Below the pieces are notes generated by a model. That model was not told the origin of the DNA, did no database searches, and saw only the letters and a program-made list of their open reading frames with translations. Positions 16,719 through 25,922 of a DNA stretch of 64,000 bases are shown in pieces (within the stretch, counting starts at the first letter, position 1; each line of letters begins with the position of its first letter). The position numbers were made by a program, and so were the translations under genes. The DNA lies in the NCBI RefSeq assembly GCF_001905735.1, contig NZ_LISW01000003.1:496341-560340 (forward strand), in the 5' to 3' direction. The DNA comes from Streptomyces sp. CB01249 (GTDB taxonomy: Bacteria; Actinomycetota; Actinomycetes; Streptomycetales; Streptomycetaceae).

Positions 16719-17984
16719 ATGAAGCTCGCTGTAGTGGGTGGCGGGTCCACCTACACCCCCGAACTGATCGACGGATTCGCCCGGCTGCGTGACACGCTGC
16801 CGGTCGAGGAGCTGGTCCTCGTCGACCCGGCCGCCGACCGGCTCGACCTCGTGGGCGGCCTCGCCCGGCGGATCTTCGCCAAGCAGGGCCACCCGGGCCG
16901 CATCGTCACCACCTCGGACGTCGACGCGGGCGTCGCCGGAGCGGACGCCGTCCTGCTCCAGCTGCGCGTCGGCGGCCAGGCCGCCCGCAACCAGGACGAG
17001 ACCTGGCCCCTGGAGTGCGGCTGCATCGGCCAGGAGACCACCGGGGCCGGCGGCCTCGCCAAGGCCCTGCGCACCGTCCCGGTCGTCCTGGACATCGCCG
17101 AACGGGTCCGGCGCACCAACCCGGACGCCTGGATCATCGACTTCACCAACCCGGTCGGCATCGTCACCCGCGCCCTCCTCCAGGCCGGTCACAAGGCCGT
17201 CGGCCTGTGCAACGTGGCCATCGGCTTCCAGCGCAAGTTCGCCCGGCTGCTCGACGTGGCCCCCGGCGAGGTGCACCTCGACCACGTCGGGCTGAACCAC
17301 CTCACCTGGGAGACGGGGGTCCGCCTCGGCGGCCCGCAGGGCGAGGACGTGCTGCCCCGGCTGATCGCCGAGCACGGCGACGCCATCGCGGACGACCTGC
17401 ACATGCCGCGCGCGGTCGTGGACCGGCTCGGCGTCGTCCCCTCGTACTACCTGCGGTACTTCTACGCGCACGACGAGGTCGTCCGCGAGCTCGGCACCAA
17501 GCCCTCCCGGGCCGCCGAGGTCGCCGCCATGGAGAAGGAGCTCCTGGCGATGTACGGCGACCCGGCGCTCGACGAGAAGCCCGCGCTGCTCGCCAAGCGC
17601 GGCGGCGCCTTCTACTCGGAGGCGGCCGTGGACCTGGCGGCGGCCCTCCTGGGCGGCGGCGGCTCGGCGCACCAGGTGGTCAACACGTACAACAACGGCA
17701 CCCTGCCGTTCCTCCCGGACGACGCGGTGATCGAGGTCCAGGCGAAGGTCGACGGCTCGGGCGCCACGCCGCTCGCCGTGCCCACCCTGAACCCGCTGTA
17801 CGCGGGGCTCATCGCCAACGTCACGGCGTACGAGGACCTCGCCCTTCAGGCCGCGCTGCACGGCGGCCGGGACCGGGTGTTCAAGGCGCTGCTCGCGCAC
17901 CCCCTGATCGGCCAGTTCGAGTACGCCGAGGCGCTGACCGACAAGCTGATCGCGCACAACCGGGAGCACCTCGCGTGGGCGTGA
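16719..17984 (+). CDS. csnH: Family 4 glycoside hydrolase (CsnH-like)
   Basis: The 421-aa cytoplasmic enzyme is of the NAD- and Mn-dependent GH4 type. The Rossmann motif is VVGGGSTYTPEL at the N-terminus. The metal/nucleotide region is DFTNPVGIVTRAL followed by GLCNVAIGF, which supplies the conserved Cys-Asn, and GLNHLTW supplies the metal-binding His. GH4 enzymes cleave by oxidation-elimination at C3. In this operon it is expected to split imported glucosamine oligosaccharides, although annotations often say 6-phospho-beta-glucosidase. It starts 3 bases after csnG and overlaps csnK. Confidence 0.9.
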   Translation: MKLAVVGGGSTYTPELIDGFARLRDTLPVEELVLVDPAADRLDLVGGLARRIFAKQGHPGRIVTTSDVDAGVAGADAVLLQLRVGGQAARNQDETWPLECGCIGQETTGAGGLAKALRTVPVVLDIAERVRRTNPDAWIIDFTNPVGIVTRALLQAGHKAVGLCNVAIGFQRKFARLLDVAPGEVHLDHVGLNHLTWETGVRLGGPQGEDVLPRLIAEHGDAIADDLHMPRAVVDRLGVVPSYYLRYFYAHDEVVRELGTKPSRAAEVAAMEKELLAMYGDPALDEKPALLAKRGGAFYSEAAVDLAAALLGGGGSAHQVVNTYNNGTLPFLPDDAVIEVQAKVDGSGATPLAVPTLNPLYAGLIANVTAYEDLALQAALHGGRDRVFKALLAHPLIGQFEYAEALTDKLIAHNREHLAWA

Positions 17985-18949
17985 ACGGTTCCGTCCTCGC
18001 GATCGACGCGGGGAACAGCAAGACCGATGTGGCCCTCATCGGTGCGGACGGCACGGTGCTGTCCACGGCCAGGGGCGGCGGGTTCCAGCCGCCCCTGGCC
18101 GGAGTGGAGACGGCCGTCGACGTGCTCGGCGCGGCGGTGGAGCGGGCGTTCACCGAGGCCGGGGCGGACGCCGGGCAGGTCGCCCATGTGTCCGCCTGCC
18201 TCGCCAACGCGGACCTGCCGGTCGAGGAGGAGCAGCTGACGGTGGCGCTGGCCGCGCGCGGCTGGGGCCGGACCGTCGAGGTCCGCAACGACACCTTCGC
18301 GATCCTGCGGGCCGGGGTGGACGAGCCGCGCGGCGTGGCCGTGGTGTGCGGCGCGGGCATCAACTGCGTCGGCATGGTCCCGGACGGGCGCACCGCGCGC
18401 TTCCCGGCGATCGGACGGATCTCCGGTGACTGGGGCGGCGGTTCGGGTCTGTCCGAGGAGGCGCTGTGGTTCGCCGCGCGCGCCGAGGACGGCCGGGGCG
18501 AGCCGACCGAGCTGGCCCGGACGCTCCCCGCGCACTTCGGGCTCGACTCGATGTACGCGCTGATCGAGGCGCTGCACCTGGGCCGCATCGCGACGGAGCG
18601 CCGCCACGAGCTGGCCCCGGTGCTCTTCGCGACGGGTGCCGCCGGCGACCCGGTCGCGCGGGCCCTGGTGGACCGGCTGGCCGAGGAGGTCGTGGCGCTG
18701 GCCTCGGTCGCGCTGACCCGCCTCGGGCTGCTGGACGAGGAGGCGCCGGTGCTGCTCGGCGGCAGCGTTCTGGCGGCGCGCCATCCGCAGCTGGACGACC
18801 GCGTCCGCGAACTCCTCGCGGCGCGGGCCCCGAAGGCCGTGGTGCGCGTGGTGCAGGAGTCGCCGGTCCTCGGCGCCGGGCTCCTGGGCCTGGACCACAC
18901 GGGCGCGGCGCCCGGGGTGCACGCGAGGCTGCGCGCGCAGTACGCCTGA
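17981..18949 (+). CDS. csnK: BadF/BcrA-type N-acetylglucosamine/glucosamine kinase (CsnK-like)
   Basis: The 322-aa ATP-dependent sugar kinase is of the ASKHA fold. The phosphate-1 motif AIDAGNSKTDVALI is at the N-terminus, and phosphate-2 and adenosine motifs follow (VVCGAGINCVG, ISGDWGGGSGLSEEAL, VLLGGSVLAAR). It should phosphorylate the monosaccharide released by the GH4 enzyme. The GTG at 17981 overlaps the csnH stop by four bases (GTGA); a second in-frame GTG at 17975 is possible. It is the last gene of the operon and is followed by a hairpin with a TTT run. Confidence 0.88.
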   Translation: MNGSVLAIDAGNSKTDVALIGADGTVLSTARGGGFQPPLAGVETAVDVLGAAVERAFTEAGADAGQVAHVSACLANADLPVEEEQLTVALAARGWGRTVEVRNDTFAILRAGVDEPRGVAVVCGAGINCVGMVPDGRTARFPAIGRISGDWGGGSGLSEEALWFAARAEDGRGEPTELARTLPAHFGLDSMYALIEALHLGRIATERRHELAPVLFATGAAGDPVARALVDRLAEEVVALASVALTRLGLLDEEAPVLLGGSVLAARHPQLDDRVRELLAARAPKAVVRVVQESPVLGAGLLGLDHTGAAPGVHARLRAQYA

Positions 18950-18965
18950 CCACCGGGCCGTCAAG

Positions 18966-18997
18966 GGCGTCCCGTAGCCTGCGGGTTGCGGGGCGCC
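18966..18997 (+). terminator. Terminator of the csn operon
   Basis: GGCGTCCCG (18966-18974) pairs with CGGGGCGCC (18989-18997) with one wobble, and TTT follows at once. It lies 17 bases after the csnK stop. Confidence 0.6.
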
Positions 18998-19271
18998 TTT
19001 CGCGTGGAGGGAACCGAATGGGTGTCCCAGTCGTGTTGTTGATGGGGAGGACGGTCCGGAGGGGGATCGTGCCGTTCGCCTTGATCAACGGCGCCGGTCT
19101 TGATCGAATGCGGTTGACCGCGGCCGGTCACCGCCGGCCGCCGCGTGGTCCGGTGCCCGATCCAGGCGTTCTGGATGTGGGTACCGGTCCCTGAGGCCAT
19201 ACTTCTGGCCGGGCACCAGTCCCCCGATCGGCCGGGGGCGGGCCGCCGTCAGTGACCGAGGGGGAGGTCGA
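18998..19271. other. Intergenic region upstream of the glnX-like operon
   Basis: This gap of about 270 bp holds the promoter of the seven-gene signalling operon. A minus-strand open frame across it has no ribosome-binding site or family resemblance, and I reject it. The only site I can support is GGGGAGG at 19261-19267, the ribosome-binding site of the next gene. Confidence 0.5.
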
Positions 19272-20696
19272 GTGACACACCCGCCGAGTGCGCGTGAGGC
19301 GCTGCAACGCGCGCTGGGACAGCCGCCTGCGCCGGAGGCCGCGCCCGCGCCCATGCCGGCGCCCGCGCCCGTGCCGCAGCAGCCGAGCACCCGGGCCGCC
19401 GTCGTGGGGCGACTGCGTGCCGCCGCGACCACCGAACCGGGCCGGCTGCGCATCATCGGGGCCGTCCTGGCGCTCCTGGTCCTCGTGTTCGGGGCGGTGA
19501 CGGCGGTCGAGATCAACGACCGGGCCGCCTCCGCCGACGACGTGGTGGAGCGCAGCCAGCCGCTCAGCGCGGACGCGGCGGGCATCTACCGCTCGCTCGC
19601 GGACGCGGACGCGGCGGCGGCGAGCGGCTTCCTGGCCGGGCCGCAGGAGCCGCGCGCGGTGCACGACCAGTACGTGAAGGACATCGAGGAGGCGTCCCGG
19701 CTGCTGGTGAAGGCCGCGGCGAACACCGACGCGGCCACCGCGTCCGGCCGCGAGATCACCACGCTGAACGAAGGACTCCCCCGCTACACGGGCCTGATCG
19801 AGCGCGCCCGCGCCAACAACCGCCAGGGGCTCCCGCTGGGCGGCGCCTATCTGCGGTACGCGAACCAGGCGATGTCCGGTGAACTGCTGCCGGCCGCCGA
19901 GCGGCTGTACGCGGCGGAGACCGGCCGGCTCGGCGAGGACCAGAGCTCGGCCCGGAGCTGGCCGCTCTTCTCGCTCGTCGCCGGGGTCGTCGCGCTGGCC
20001 GTGCTGGTCTGGGCGCAGCGCCGCAACTACCGCCGGACGAACCGGGTGTTCAACCACGGTCTGCTGGCCGCGACGGCCGCGACGGTGGTGCTGCTGCTGT
20101 GGCTCGCGGTCGGGCACACGGTGGCCAGGTCCGGCCTGGCCGAGGCCGATTCGCACGGGCAGCGGCCCATGGACGTGCTCAACCGGGCGCGCATCGACTC
20201 GCTGAAGGCGCGCGCCGACGAGAACCTGACGGTGGTCGCCCGGGGCGCGGTGCTCACCGCGGACGGCAAGAACGACAAGTACGAGACCGACTACACGGCG
20301 GGCATGAAGGCGCTCGGCGGCGAGCTGGCCGCGGCGGCGAAGCTGGCCGACGACACCGGTGACGGCGAGGGCGGCAAGCCCGTCGCCGCGGCGGCCGCGG
20401 CGGTCAAGGAGTGGCAGGGCCGCCACCGTACGGCCCGCACGACCGACGATGCCGGGGACTACGAATCGGCCCTGGAGCAGATCATCGGCCAGGAGAACTC
20501 GACCGGCGAGTCCTTCAAGAAGGTGGACGACGCGCTGCGCGACGCCCTGGCGCACGAGCAGGACGACTTCACCCGGGCCGCGCGGGACGGCCGCGGCGCC
20601 CTGGGCGGCCTGCCGGCCGGCGCGGTGATCCTGGCCGTGCTGGGCGCGGTCGCGGGGATCGTCGGCGTCAACCGCAGGCTCTCGGAGTTCCGGTGA
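19272..20696 (+). CDS. glnX: GlnX-like four-TM membrane protein
   Basis: The 474-aa integral membrane protein starts with a Pro/Ala-rich cytoplasmic N-terminus. Four hydrophobic segments lie at about 58-78, 232-250, 265-286 and 446-466. They leave two large extracytoplasmic helical regions, the second rich in acidic and Ala residues. This is the topology and gene context of mycobacterial GlnX (Rv0412c), which with GlnH relays extracellular aspartate/glutamate availability to PknG. It is followed at 12 bp by a GlnH-like binding protein and, two genes on, by a PknG-like kinase. The GTG at 19272 has GGGGAGG upstream. Orthology is inferred from topology and neighbours. Confidence 0.78.
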   Translation: MTHPPSAREALQRALGQPPAPEAAPAPMPAPAPVPQQPSTRAAVVGRLRAAATTEPGRLRIIGAVLALLVLVFGAVTAVEINDRAASADDVVERSQPLSADAAGIYRSLADADAAAASGFLAGPQEPRAVHDQYVKDIEEASRLLVKAAANTDAATASGREITTLNEGLPRYTGLIERARANNRQGLPLGGAYLRYANQAMSGELLPAAERLYAAETGRLGEDQSSARSWPLFSLVAGVVALAVLVWAQRRNYRRTNRVFNHGLLAATAATVVLLLWLAVGHTVARSGLAEADSHGQRPMDVLNRARIDSLKARADENLTVVARGAVLTADGKNDKYETDYTAGMKALGGELAAAAKLADDTGDGEGGKPVAAAAAAVKEWQGRHRTARTTDDAGDYESALEQIIGQENSTGESFKKVDDALRDALAHEQDDFTRAARDGRGALGGLPAGAVILAVLGAVAGIVGVNRRLSEFR

Positions 20697-20707
20697 CAGG
20701 GGGAGCG

Positions 20708-21763
20708 ATGACAGCGAAGGACCCGAGGACGGGCCTTTCCGGGCACGGACGTCCACTGCACCGGCTGCGCGGCTGGGGCGGGGTGACCGCCATGGCCGCC
20801 GCCTGCGCGCTGACCGCGGCGCTGACCCTGCTGCCCCTCTCCCACCCGGGCGACGACGTGTTCGGCCCCCAGGTGACGGGGCCCGGCGCGGCGCACGCCC
20901 TCCAGGCGAAGGCCGACGGCTGCACGGACCCGGAGGCGAGCCTGCGGCCGGGCAAGGCGGACGGGGACGCGGTCCGCAAGATCAAGGAGCGCGGCAAGCT
21001 CATCGCGGGCGTCGACCAGAACAGCTTCCAGTGGGGCTTCCGCAATCCGGAGACCGGGGACCTCGAAGGCTTCGACATCGACCTGGTCCGGGCCATCGCC
21101 AAGGACATCCTCGGCGACGGCGACAAGGTGATCTTCCGGGCCATCCCGACCAACCAGCGCATCGCCGCGCTGGAGAACGACAAGGTCGACGTGGTCGTGC
21201 GGACGATGACGGTCAACTGCGCCCGGCTGAAGCAGGTTTCGTTCTCCACGGCCTACTTCCAGGCCGGGCAGCAGGTCCTCGCCGCGAAGGAGGACCACTC
21301 CATCACCGGTTTCAACTCCACGCTGGCCGGCAAGCGCATCTGCACCGCCGAGGGCTCGACGGCGTACGAGGCGCTGGAGAAGGAGTCGTTCGGCTCGGTC
21401 TTCAAGGACGAGCACGACGGCACCCCGGCCGACGAGGACCGGCTGACCGTCCCCAACCAGCTGGACTGCCTGGTACGGCTCCAGCTGGGCGAGGTCGACG
21501 CGGTCGTCACGGACAACGCGCTGGCCGCGGGCCAGGCCGCGCAGGACCCGGCGGTCGAGCTCAAGGGCGACCCGTTCACCACCGAGTACTACGGCGTGGC
21601 CACGAAGAAGGGCGCGGACGACCTGGTGTCCCGGGTCAACAAGGTCCTGGTCGACTACCGGGCCGGCGGCGCGGACAGCCTCTGGATGAAGTCGTACCGC
21701 GCCTGGCTCCAGGACGGCCTGCCGGGGGTCCAGGCCCCGCCGGAGCCGAAGTACCGGGATTAG
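20708..21763 (+). CDS. glnH: GlnH-like amino-acid-binding protein of the PknG pathway
   Basis: The 351-aa protein has an SBP_bac_3 amino-acid-binding domain (about residues 85-330). Signatures include RGKLIAGVDQNSFQWGFRNP, GDLEGFDIDLVRAIA and TNQRIAALENDKVDVVVRTM. The N-terminus has one hydrophobic segment (about 26-48). A Cys precedes its core (AAAC), but the hydrophobic stretch follows it, so a membrane anchor is more likely than lipidation. No permease is encoded nearby, and partner GlnX is not a transporter, so a sensing role is more likely than uptake. The start could also be GTG at 20693. Confidence 0.82.
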   Translation: MTAKDPRTGLSGHGRPLHRLRGWGGVTAMAAACALTAALTLLPLSHPGDDVFGPQVTGPGAAHALQAKADGCTDPEASLRPGKADGDAVRKIKERGKLIAGVDQNSFQWGFRNPETGDLEGFDIDLVRAIAKDILGDGDKVIFRAIPTNQRIAALENDKVDVVVRTMTVNCARLKQVSFSTAYFQAGQQVLAAKEDHSITGFNSTLAGKRICTAEGSTAYEALEKESFGSVFKDEHDGTPADEDRLTVPNQLDCLVRLQLGEVDAVVTDNALAAGQAAQDPAVELKGDPFTTEYYGVATKKGADDLVSRVNKVLVDYRAGGADSLWMKSYRAWLQDGLPGVQAPPEPKYRD

Positions 21764-21838
21764 CGCGGCCCCGCCCGGCGGGCGGCGGCACTGATCCCGC
21801 GGGGCCCAGGCCCGGCGGGGAGAGCGGAGAGGTGATCG

Positions 21839-23179
21839 ATGGGCGTCGCTGGCCCCTTCCCCAGCTACGCGGCCCGGCCCCCCGGTCCGGTCATGGACCG
21901 GGACGAGGCCGACCGTGCGCTGTCCCGGCTCGGCGCGGAGCACGAGGCGATCGAGACCTCGCTCCTCGCCCTCCAGGACCACGCGGGCCGCAGGCTCCTG
22001 GAGGGCGCCGAGCTGTCCGGTGTCACCAGGGAGCGATGGGCCGTCACCGAGCGGTCGGTCACGCTGCTGTGGAGCTACTTCGACGCGTATACGGGGGTGC
22101 TGGAGCGGGCCCGCGAGGTGCGGGCCCGGCGCCGCCACCCCAACCGCGAGGACCTGACGGCCCTGACCGAGCTGCTGCGCGGCCAGGGCGTCACCGTGGC
22201 GCACGGGGCCGCCGGGCACGACCCGTCCGTCTCCGGCCCGGCCCGCCTCTCCGAGCGGTTCACGCTGGAGGAGCTGGTCTCCCGGATGAACGGTCTGTAC
22301 GCGAGCGCCCTGGACATGGTGGTGGCCTCGGACGCCGTGTGGTCGGCGATGCCCGCCCGCATAGACCTCCTCGCCGCCGAGCTGCGCCGCACCCACTCGC
22401 TGGCGCACTCGGTGGGCGTCCGGCCCGGTGAGCACCCGGCGGGCGACGACCTGGACGCGATCACCGCGGAGCTGGCCACGCTGCGGGAGCAGGTGATCTC
22501 GGACCCGCTGGCCTTCTGGCTGCCGGGGCCCGGGAGCGCGGCGCCCGGCGGCGGGCGCCCCGACACGACCCGTTACGACCGGGCGGCCCGGGCGCTGGAA
22601 GAGGTGCGGCGCGAGGTCGAGGCGGTGCTCGCCGTACGGCAGGACGCCGAACAGCGGCTGGTGCACCTGCGCGACGTGCTGTCCCGGGCCGACCGCACGC
22701 TGGCCGAGGCCCGGGTGGCGCGCGGCGAGGTGCTGGCCAAGATCGCCGCGTCGGAGGTGCCCGTGGTCAACGGACCGCCGACCGTCCTCCAGGAGCGCCT
22801 GGCCGCCGCGTCGGAGTACCGCAGGCACGCCCGCTGGCACCGGCTCTCGCCGCTCCTGGAGACCCTGGAGCGGGAGGCCGAGGAGGAGTTGCTGCGGGCC
22901 CGCGAGCAGCTGACGGCGGTGACCGCGCCGCTGGCCGTCCGGGCCGAGCTGCGCGGCCGGCTCGACGCGTACAAGGCGAAGGTGGCCCGCCACGGCCTGG
23001 CGGAGGACCCGGTCCTGATCGAGCGGTACGACGCGGCGCGCCGGATGCTGTGGAGCGCCCCGTGCGATCTGCGGGTGGCGGCGCAGGCGGTGCAGCGCTA
23101 CCAGGACGCGGCGCTGGACCTGCTGAGCAGAGGTGACAATCCGTCGTGGCGGCGGGGCGAAGAGGGGGAACGGACATGA
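21839..23179 (+). CDS. Coiled-coil protein of the PknG locus, unknown function
   Basis: The 446-aa protein is highly charged and largely helical, with no signal peptide and no membrane segment. Long heptad-like stretches run about residues 20-80, 230-290 (ARALEEVRREVEAVLAVRQD) and 320-380. No enzymatic motif is visible. It starts after GCGGAGAGG and overlaps the kinase gene by four bases (ATGA), which couples its translation to the kinase. It may be a scaffold for the kinase complex. The mycobacterial glnX-glnH-pknG locus has no equivalent that I know of. Confidence 0.75.
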   Translation: MGVAGPFPSYAARPPGPVMDRDEADRALSRLGAEHEAIETSLLALQDHAGRRLLEGAELSGVTRERWAVTERSVTLLWSYFDAYTGVLERAREVRARRRHPNREDLTALTELLRGQGVTVAHGAAGHDPSVSGPARLSERFTLEELVSRMNGLYASALDMVVASDAVWSAMPARIDLLAAELRRTHSLAHSVGVRPGEHPAGDDLDAITAELATLREQVISDPLAFWLPGPGSAAPGGGRPDTTRYDRAARALEEVRREVEAVLAVRQDAEQRLVHLRDVLSRADRTLAEARVARGEVLAKIAASEVPVVNGPPTVLQERLAAASEYRRHARWHRLSPLLETLEREAEEELLRAREQLTAVTAPLAVRAELRGRLDAYKAKVARHGLAEDPVLIERYDAARRMLWSAPCDLRVAAQAVQRYQDAALDLLSRGDNPSWRRGEEGERT

Positions 23180-25920
23180 GTACGCAGTGCCAGCGCCCCG
23201 CGTGCGAGGGCAGTTACGAGGACATGGGCGGCGGTGAGCTGTACTGCGACACCTGCGGTCTGGCGCCGGTCGTCTCGCCGAACGGCATGGTGAGTTCACC
23301 GCCCACCGGGGTCGCGGGCGGCGGCCGGGGCAGCCGGGGGTCCAACAGCACGTCGGCACGGAGCAGTTCGCAGTCCTCCTCGCGGGCGTCCTCGCGCTCC
23401 TCGTCGCGTTCCTCGACGTCGCGGCGTTCGGTGTCGGGGCGGCTCTCGCGGTCGCTGTCGCTGTCCGGCCGGACCGGCGCGCAGTCGGTGTCGGTGCGCT
23501 CCTCCGCCAAGTCGACCAACGCCTCGGGCCGCAACCGGCTGGGCGCGGGTCTGGTGCAGGTGCCGGACGTGCCGCGGCCCGATCCGCGTACGGCCGTGAT
23601 GGAGAACCCGGAGGTGCCCGAGCGCAAGCGGTTCTGCTCGCGCTCCGACTGCGGAGCGCCGGTGGGCCGGGCCCGGGGCGACCGGCCGGGCCGCACCGAG
23701 GGGTTCTGCACCAAGTGCGGCCACCCGTACTCCTTCGTGCCGAAGCTGGAGGCGGGCGACGTCGTCCACGGGCAGTACGAGGTCGCGGGCTGTCTGGCGC
23801 ACGGCGGGCTCGGCTGGGTCTACCTCGCGGTGGACAAGGCGGTCTCGGACCGCTGGGTGGTGCTCAAGGGCCTGCTCGACACGGGTGACCAGGACGCGAT
23901 GGCGGCGGCGATCTCGGAGCGGCGGTTCCTCGCGGAGATCGAGCACTCCAACATCGTCCGGATCTACAACTTCGTGGAGCACCTGGACCAGCGGACCGGC
24001 TCGCTCGACGGCTACATCGTCATGGAGTACGTCGGCGGCAAGTCGCTCAAGGAGATCGCCAACGAGCGCCGCACAGCGGCCGGGAAGCGCGATCCGCTGC
24101 CGGTCGAGCAGGCGTGCGCGTTCGGCATCGAGGCCCTGGAGGCGCTGGGCCACCTGCACAGCCGCAATCTGCTGTACTGCGACTTCAAGGTCGACAACGC
24201 GATCCAGACCGAGGACCAGCTGAAGCTGATCGACATGGGCGCGGTCCGCCGGATGGACGACGAGGAGTCGGCGATCTACGGCACCGTCGGCTACCAGGCG
24301 CCCGAGGTCGCGGAGGTGGGCCCGTCGGTCGCCTCCGACCTGTACACGGTGGCGCGCACGCTCGCGGTGCTCACCTTCGACTTCCAGGGGTACACGAACG
24401 TCTTCGTGGACTCGCTGCCGGACCCGGACAACATCGAGGTGTTCCGGAGCTACGAGTCGTTCTACCGGCTCCTGGTCCGCGCCACCGATCCCGACCCGGC
24501 CCGCCGGTTCGCCTCCGCGGCGGAGATGGCCGAACAGCTGACGGGCGTGCTGCGCGAGGTGGTCTCGCTCCAGTCGGGGCGCCCGCGCCCGGCGCTGTCC
24601 ACGCTGTTCGGGGCGGAACTGCGGGTCACCGACACGGAGCTGTTCGCGGACGGGGCGGGCGAGGTGTCGCGCCTGGGCGCGCGGACCGCCGCCGCATCCG
24701 GGGGCCGCTTCGGCCGCCGCGGCGGTACGGCCGCCCCGGCGCCCGCCGCCGCCACCCCGCCCGGGGGCATACCGGGGGCGCTGCCCGCCGGACCGCCGCC
24801 CACCTCGCCCACGGGCGCGGCGCCGGTGCCCTCGGCCGCCACCCATGTGCGTACGCCGGGCGGGGCGGGCACCGGCCCGGGCCCCCTGCCGTACGCGCCC
24901 GCCGCGAGCGTCCCCGCTCCGCGCAGCCCGGTCCCCTCCCCCGGTGCCGCTGCGGTGCCGGCGGGCTCCGGGGCGCCCCGGCTGGCCGGGCTCGACGTGC
25001 GGGGGACCTCGCTCGCGCTGCCCGTGCCCCGGGTGGACGCGAGCGACCCGAACGCGGGGTTCCTGGCGGGGGTGATGGCCTCGGCGCCCGCCGAGCTGAT
25101 CGCCGCGTTGCAGGCGGTGCCGGCCGCGTCGCTGGAGACCCGGCTGCGCGAGCTGCGCGCCCGCCTGGAGATGGGCGACCTCGCCGCCGCCGCGCAGACC
25201 CTGGCCGAGCTGGAGGGGCAGCACGCCGACGACTGGCGCGTCGTCTGGTACCGGGGCCTCACCTCGCTGGTGACCGGCGACAAGGAGAACGCGGCGCTGT
25301 CGTTCGACGCGGTGTACGACGCGTTTCCCGGGGAGCCCGCGCCGAAGCTGGCCCTCGGCATCTGCGCGGAGGTCCTGGGGCAGCTGGACAACGCCGCCGA
25401 GTACTACCGGCTGGTGTGGCTGACCGACCCGAGCTTCGTGAGCGCGGCCTTCGGTCTGGCCCGGGTGCAGATCGCGGCCGGTGACCGGAGTTCGGCCGTC
25501 CGGACGCTGGAGTCGGTGCCGGAGGCGTCGATCCACTACACGGCGGCCCGGATCGCCGCCGTCCGGGCCCGGCTGCGTGAACGGGCCCCGGACGAGCCGC
25601 TGATGGCGGACCTGACGGCCGCCTCGGCCCAGGTGTCGGCCCTCTCGGGGCTGGGGCTCGACGCGGTCCGGCGGGAACGCCTCTCGACGGAGGTGCTCGG
25701 TACGGCGCTGGACTGGGTACTCTCCGGTAGCCCTTCGGGCCCGCAGCCCGCCGGGCCGCACGGCCCGGGGACGCTACTCGGCAGCGAGCTGGACGAGCGC
25801 GGACTGCGGTTCGGCCTGGAGCGTGCGTACCGGATGCTCGCCCGGCTCGCGGAGCCCGGGGCCGAGAGGATCGAACTGGTGGAGCGGGCCAACCGCTTCC
25901 GCCCCCGAACGTGGGTGTGA
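23176..25920 (+). CDS. pknG: PknG-like serine/threonine protein kinase
   Basis: The 914-aa soluble kinase has the PknG architecture. A first Cys motif (C5-x4-C10 ... C24-x2-C27) is followed by a Ser/Arg-rich disordered stretch (about 60-110), then a second rubredoxin-like motif (CSRSDC ... CTKC, about residues 155-180). The kinase domain (about 198-470) has the Gly loop AHGGLGWVYLAVD, VVLKG for the ATP Lys, catalytic loop YCDFKVDN and DMG in place of DFG, then GTVGYQAPE. A Pro/Ala-rich linker and a TPR region (about 640-800) follow. AHGGLGW, the FNFVEH-like NFVEHL and the GxxGxQAPE segment are specific to PknG. The ATG at 23176 overlaps the previous stop. The likely role is nutrient-linked control of central metabolism. 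Confidence 0.9.
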   Translation: MSTQCQRPACEGSYEDMGGGELYCDTCGLAPVVSPNGMVSSPPTGVAGGGRGSRGSNSTSARSSSQSSSRASSRSSSRSSTSRRSVSGRLSRSLSLSGRTGAQSVSVRSSAKSTNASGRNRLGAGLVQVPDVPRPDPRTAVMENPEVPERKRFCSRSDCGAPVGRARGDRPGRTEGFCTKCGHPYSFVPKLEAGDVVHGQYEVAGCLAHGGLGWVYLAVDKAVSDRWVVLKGLLDTGDQDAMAAAISERRFLAEIEHSNIVRIYNFVEHLDQRTGSLDGYIVMEYVGGKSLKEIANERRTAAGKRDPLPVEQACAFGIEALEALGHLHSRNLLYCDFKVDNAIQTEDQLKLIDMGAVRRMDDEESAIYGTVGYQAPEVAEVGPSVASDLYTVARTLAVLTFDFQGYTNVFVDSLPDPDNIEVFRSYESFYRLLVRATDPDPARRFASAAEMAEQLTGVLREVVSLQSGRPRPALSTLFGAELRVTDTELFADGAGEVSRLGARTAAASGGRFGRRGGTAAPAPAAATPPGGIPGALPAGPPPTSPTGAAPVPSAATHVRTPGGAGTGPGPLPYAPAASVPAPRSPVPSPGAAAVPAGSGAPRLAGLDVRGTSLALPVPRVDASDPNAGFLAGVMASAPAELIAALQAVPAASLETRLRELRARLEMGDLAAAAQTLAELEGQHADDWRVVWYRGLTSLVTGDKENAALSFDAVYDAFPGEPAPKLALGICAEVLGQLDNAAEYYRLVWLTDPSFVSAAFGLARVQIAAGDRSSAVRTLESVPEASIHYTAARIAAVRARLRERAPDEPLMADLTAASAQVSALSGLGLDAVRRERLSTEVLGTALDWVLSGSPSGPQPAGPHGPGTLLGSELDERGLRFGLERAYRMLARLAEPGAERIELVERANRFRPRTWV

Positions 25921-25922
25921 AC

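Noticed and set aside
15759..17969. 700-aa antisense frame opposite the csn operon
   Set aside because: Sense genes csnF to csnH have clear families. The antisense frame is a GC-bias shadow with no motif.
18961..19200. 79-aa minus-strand frame in the gap after csnK
   Set aside because: There is no ribosome-binding site, its composition is His/Pro/Arg-biased, and it overlaps the csn terminator hairpin.
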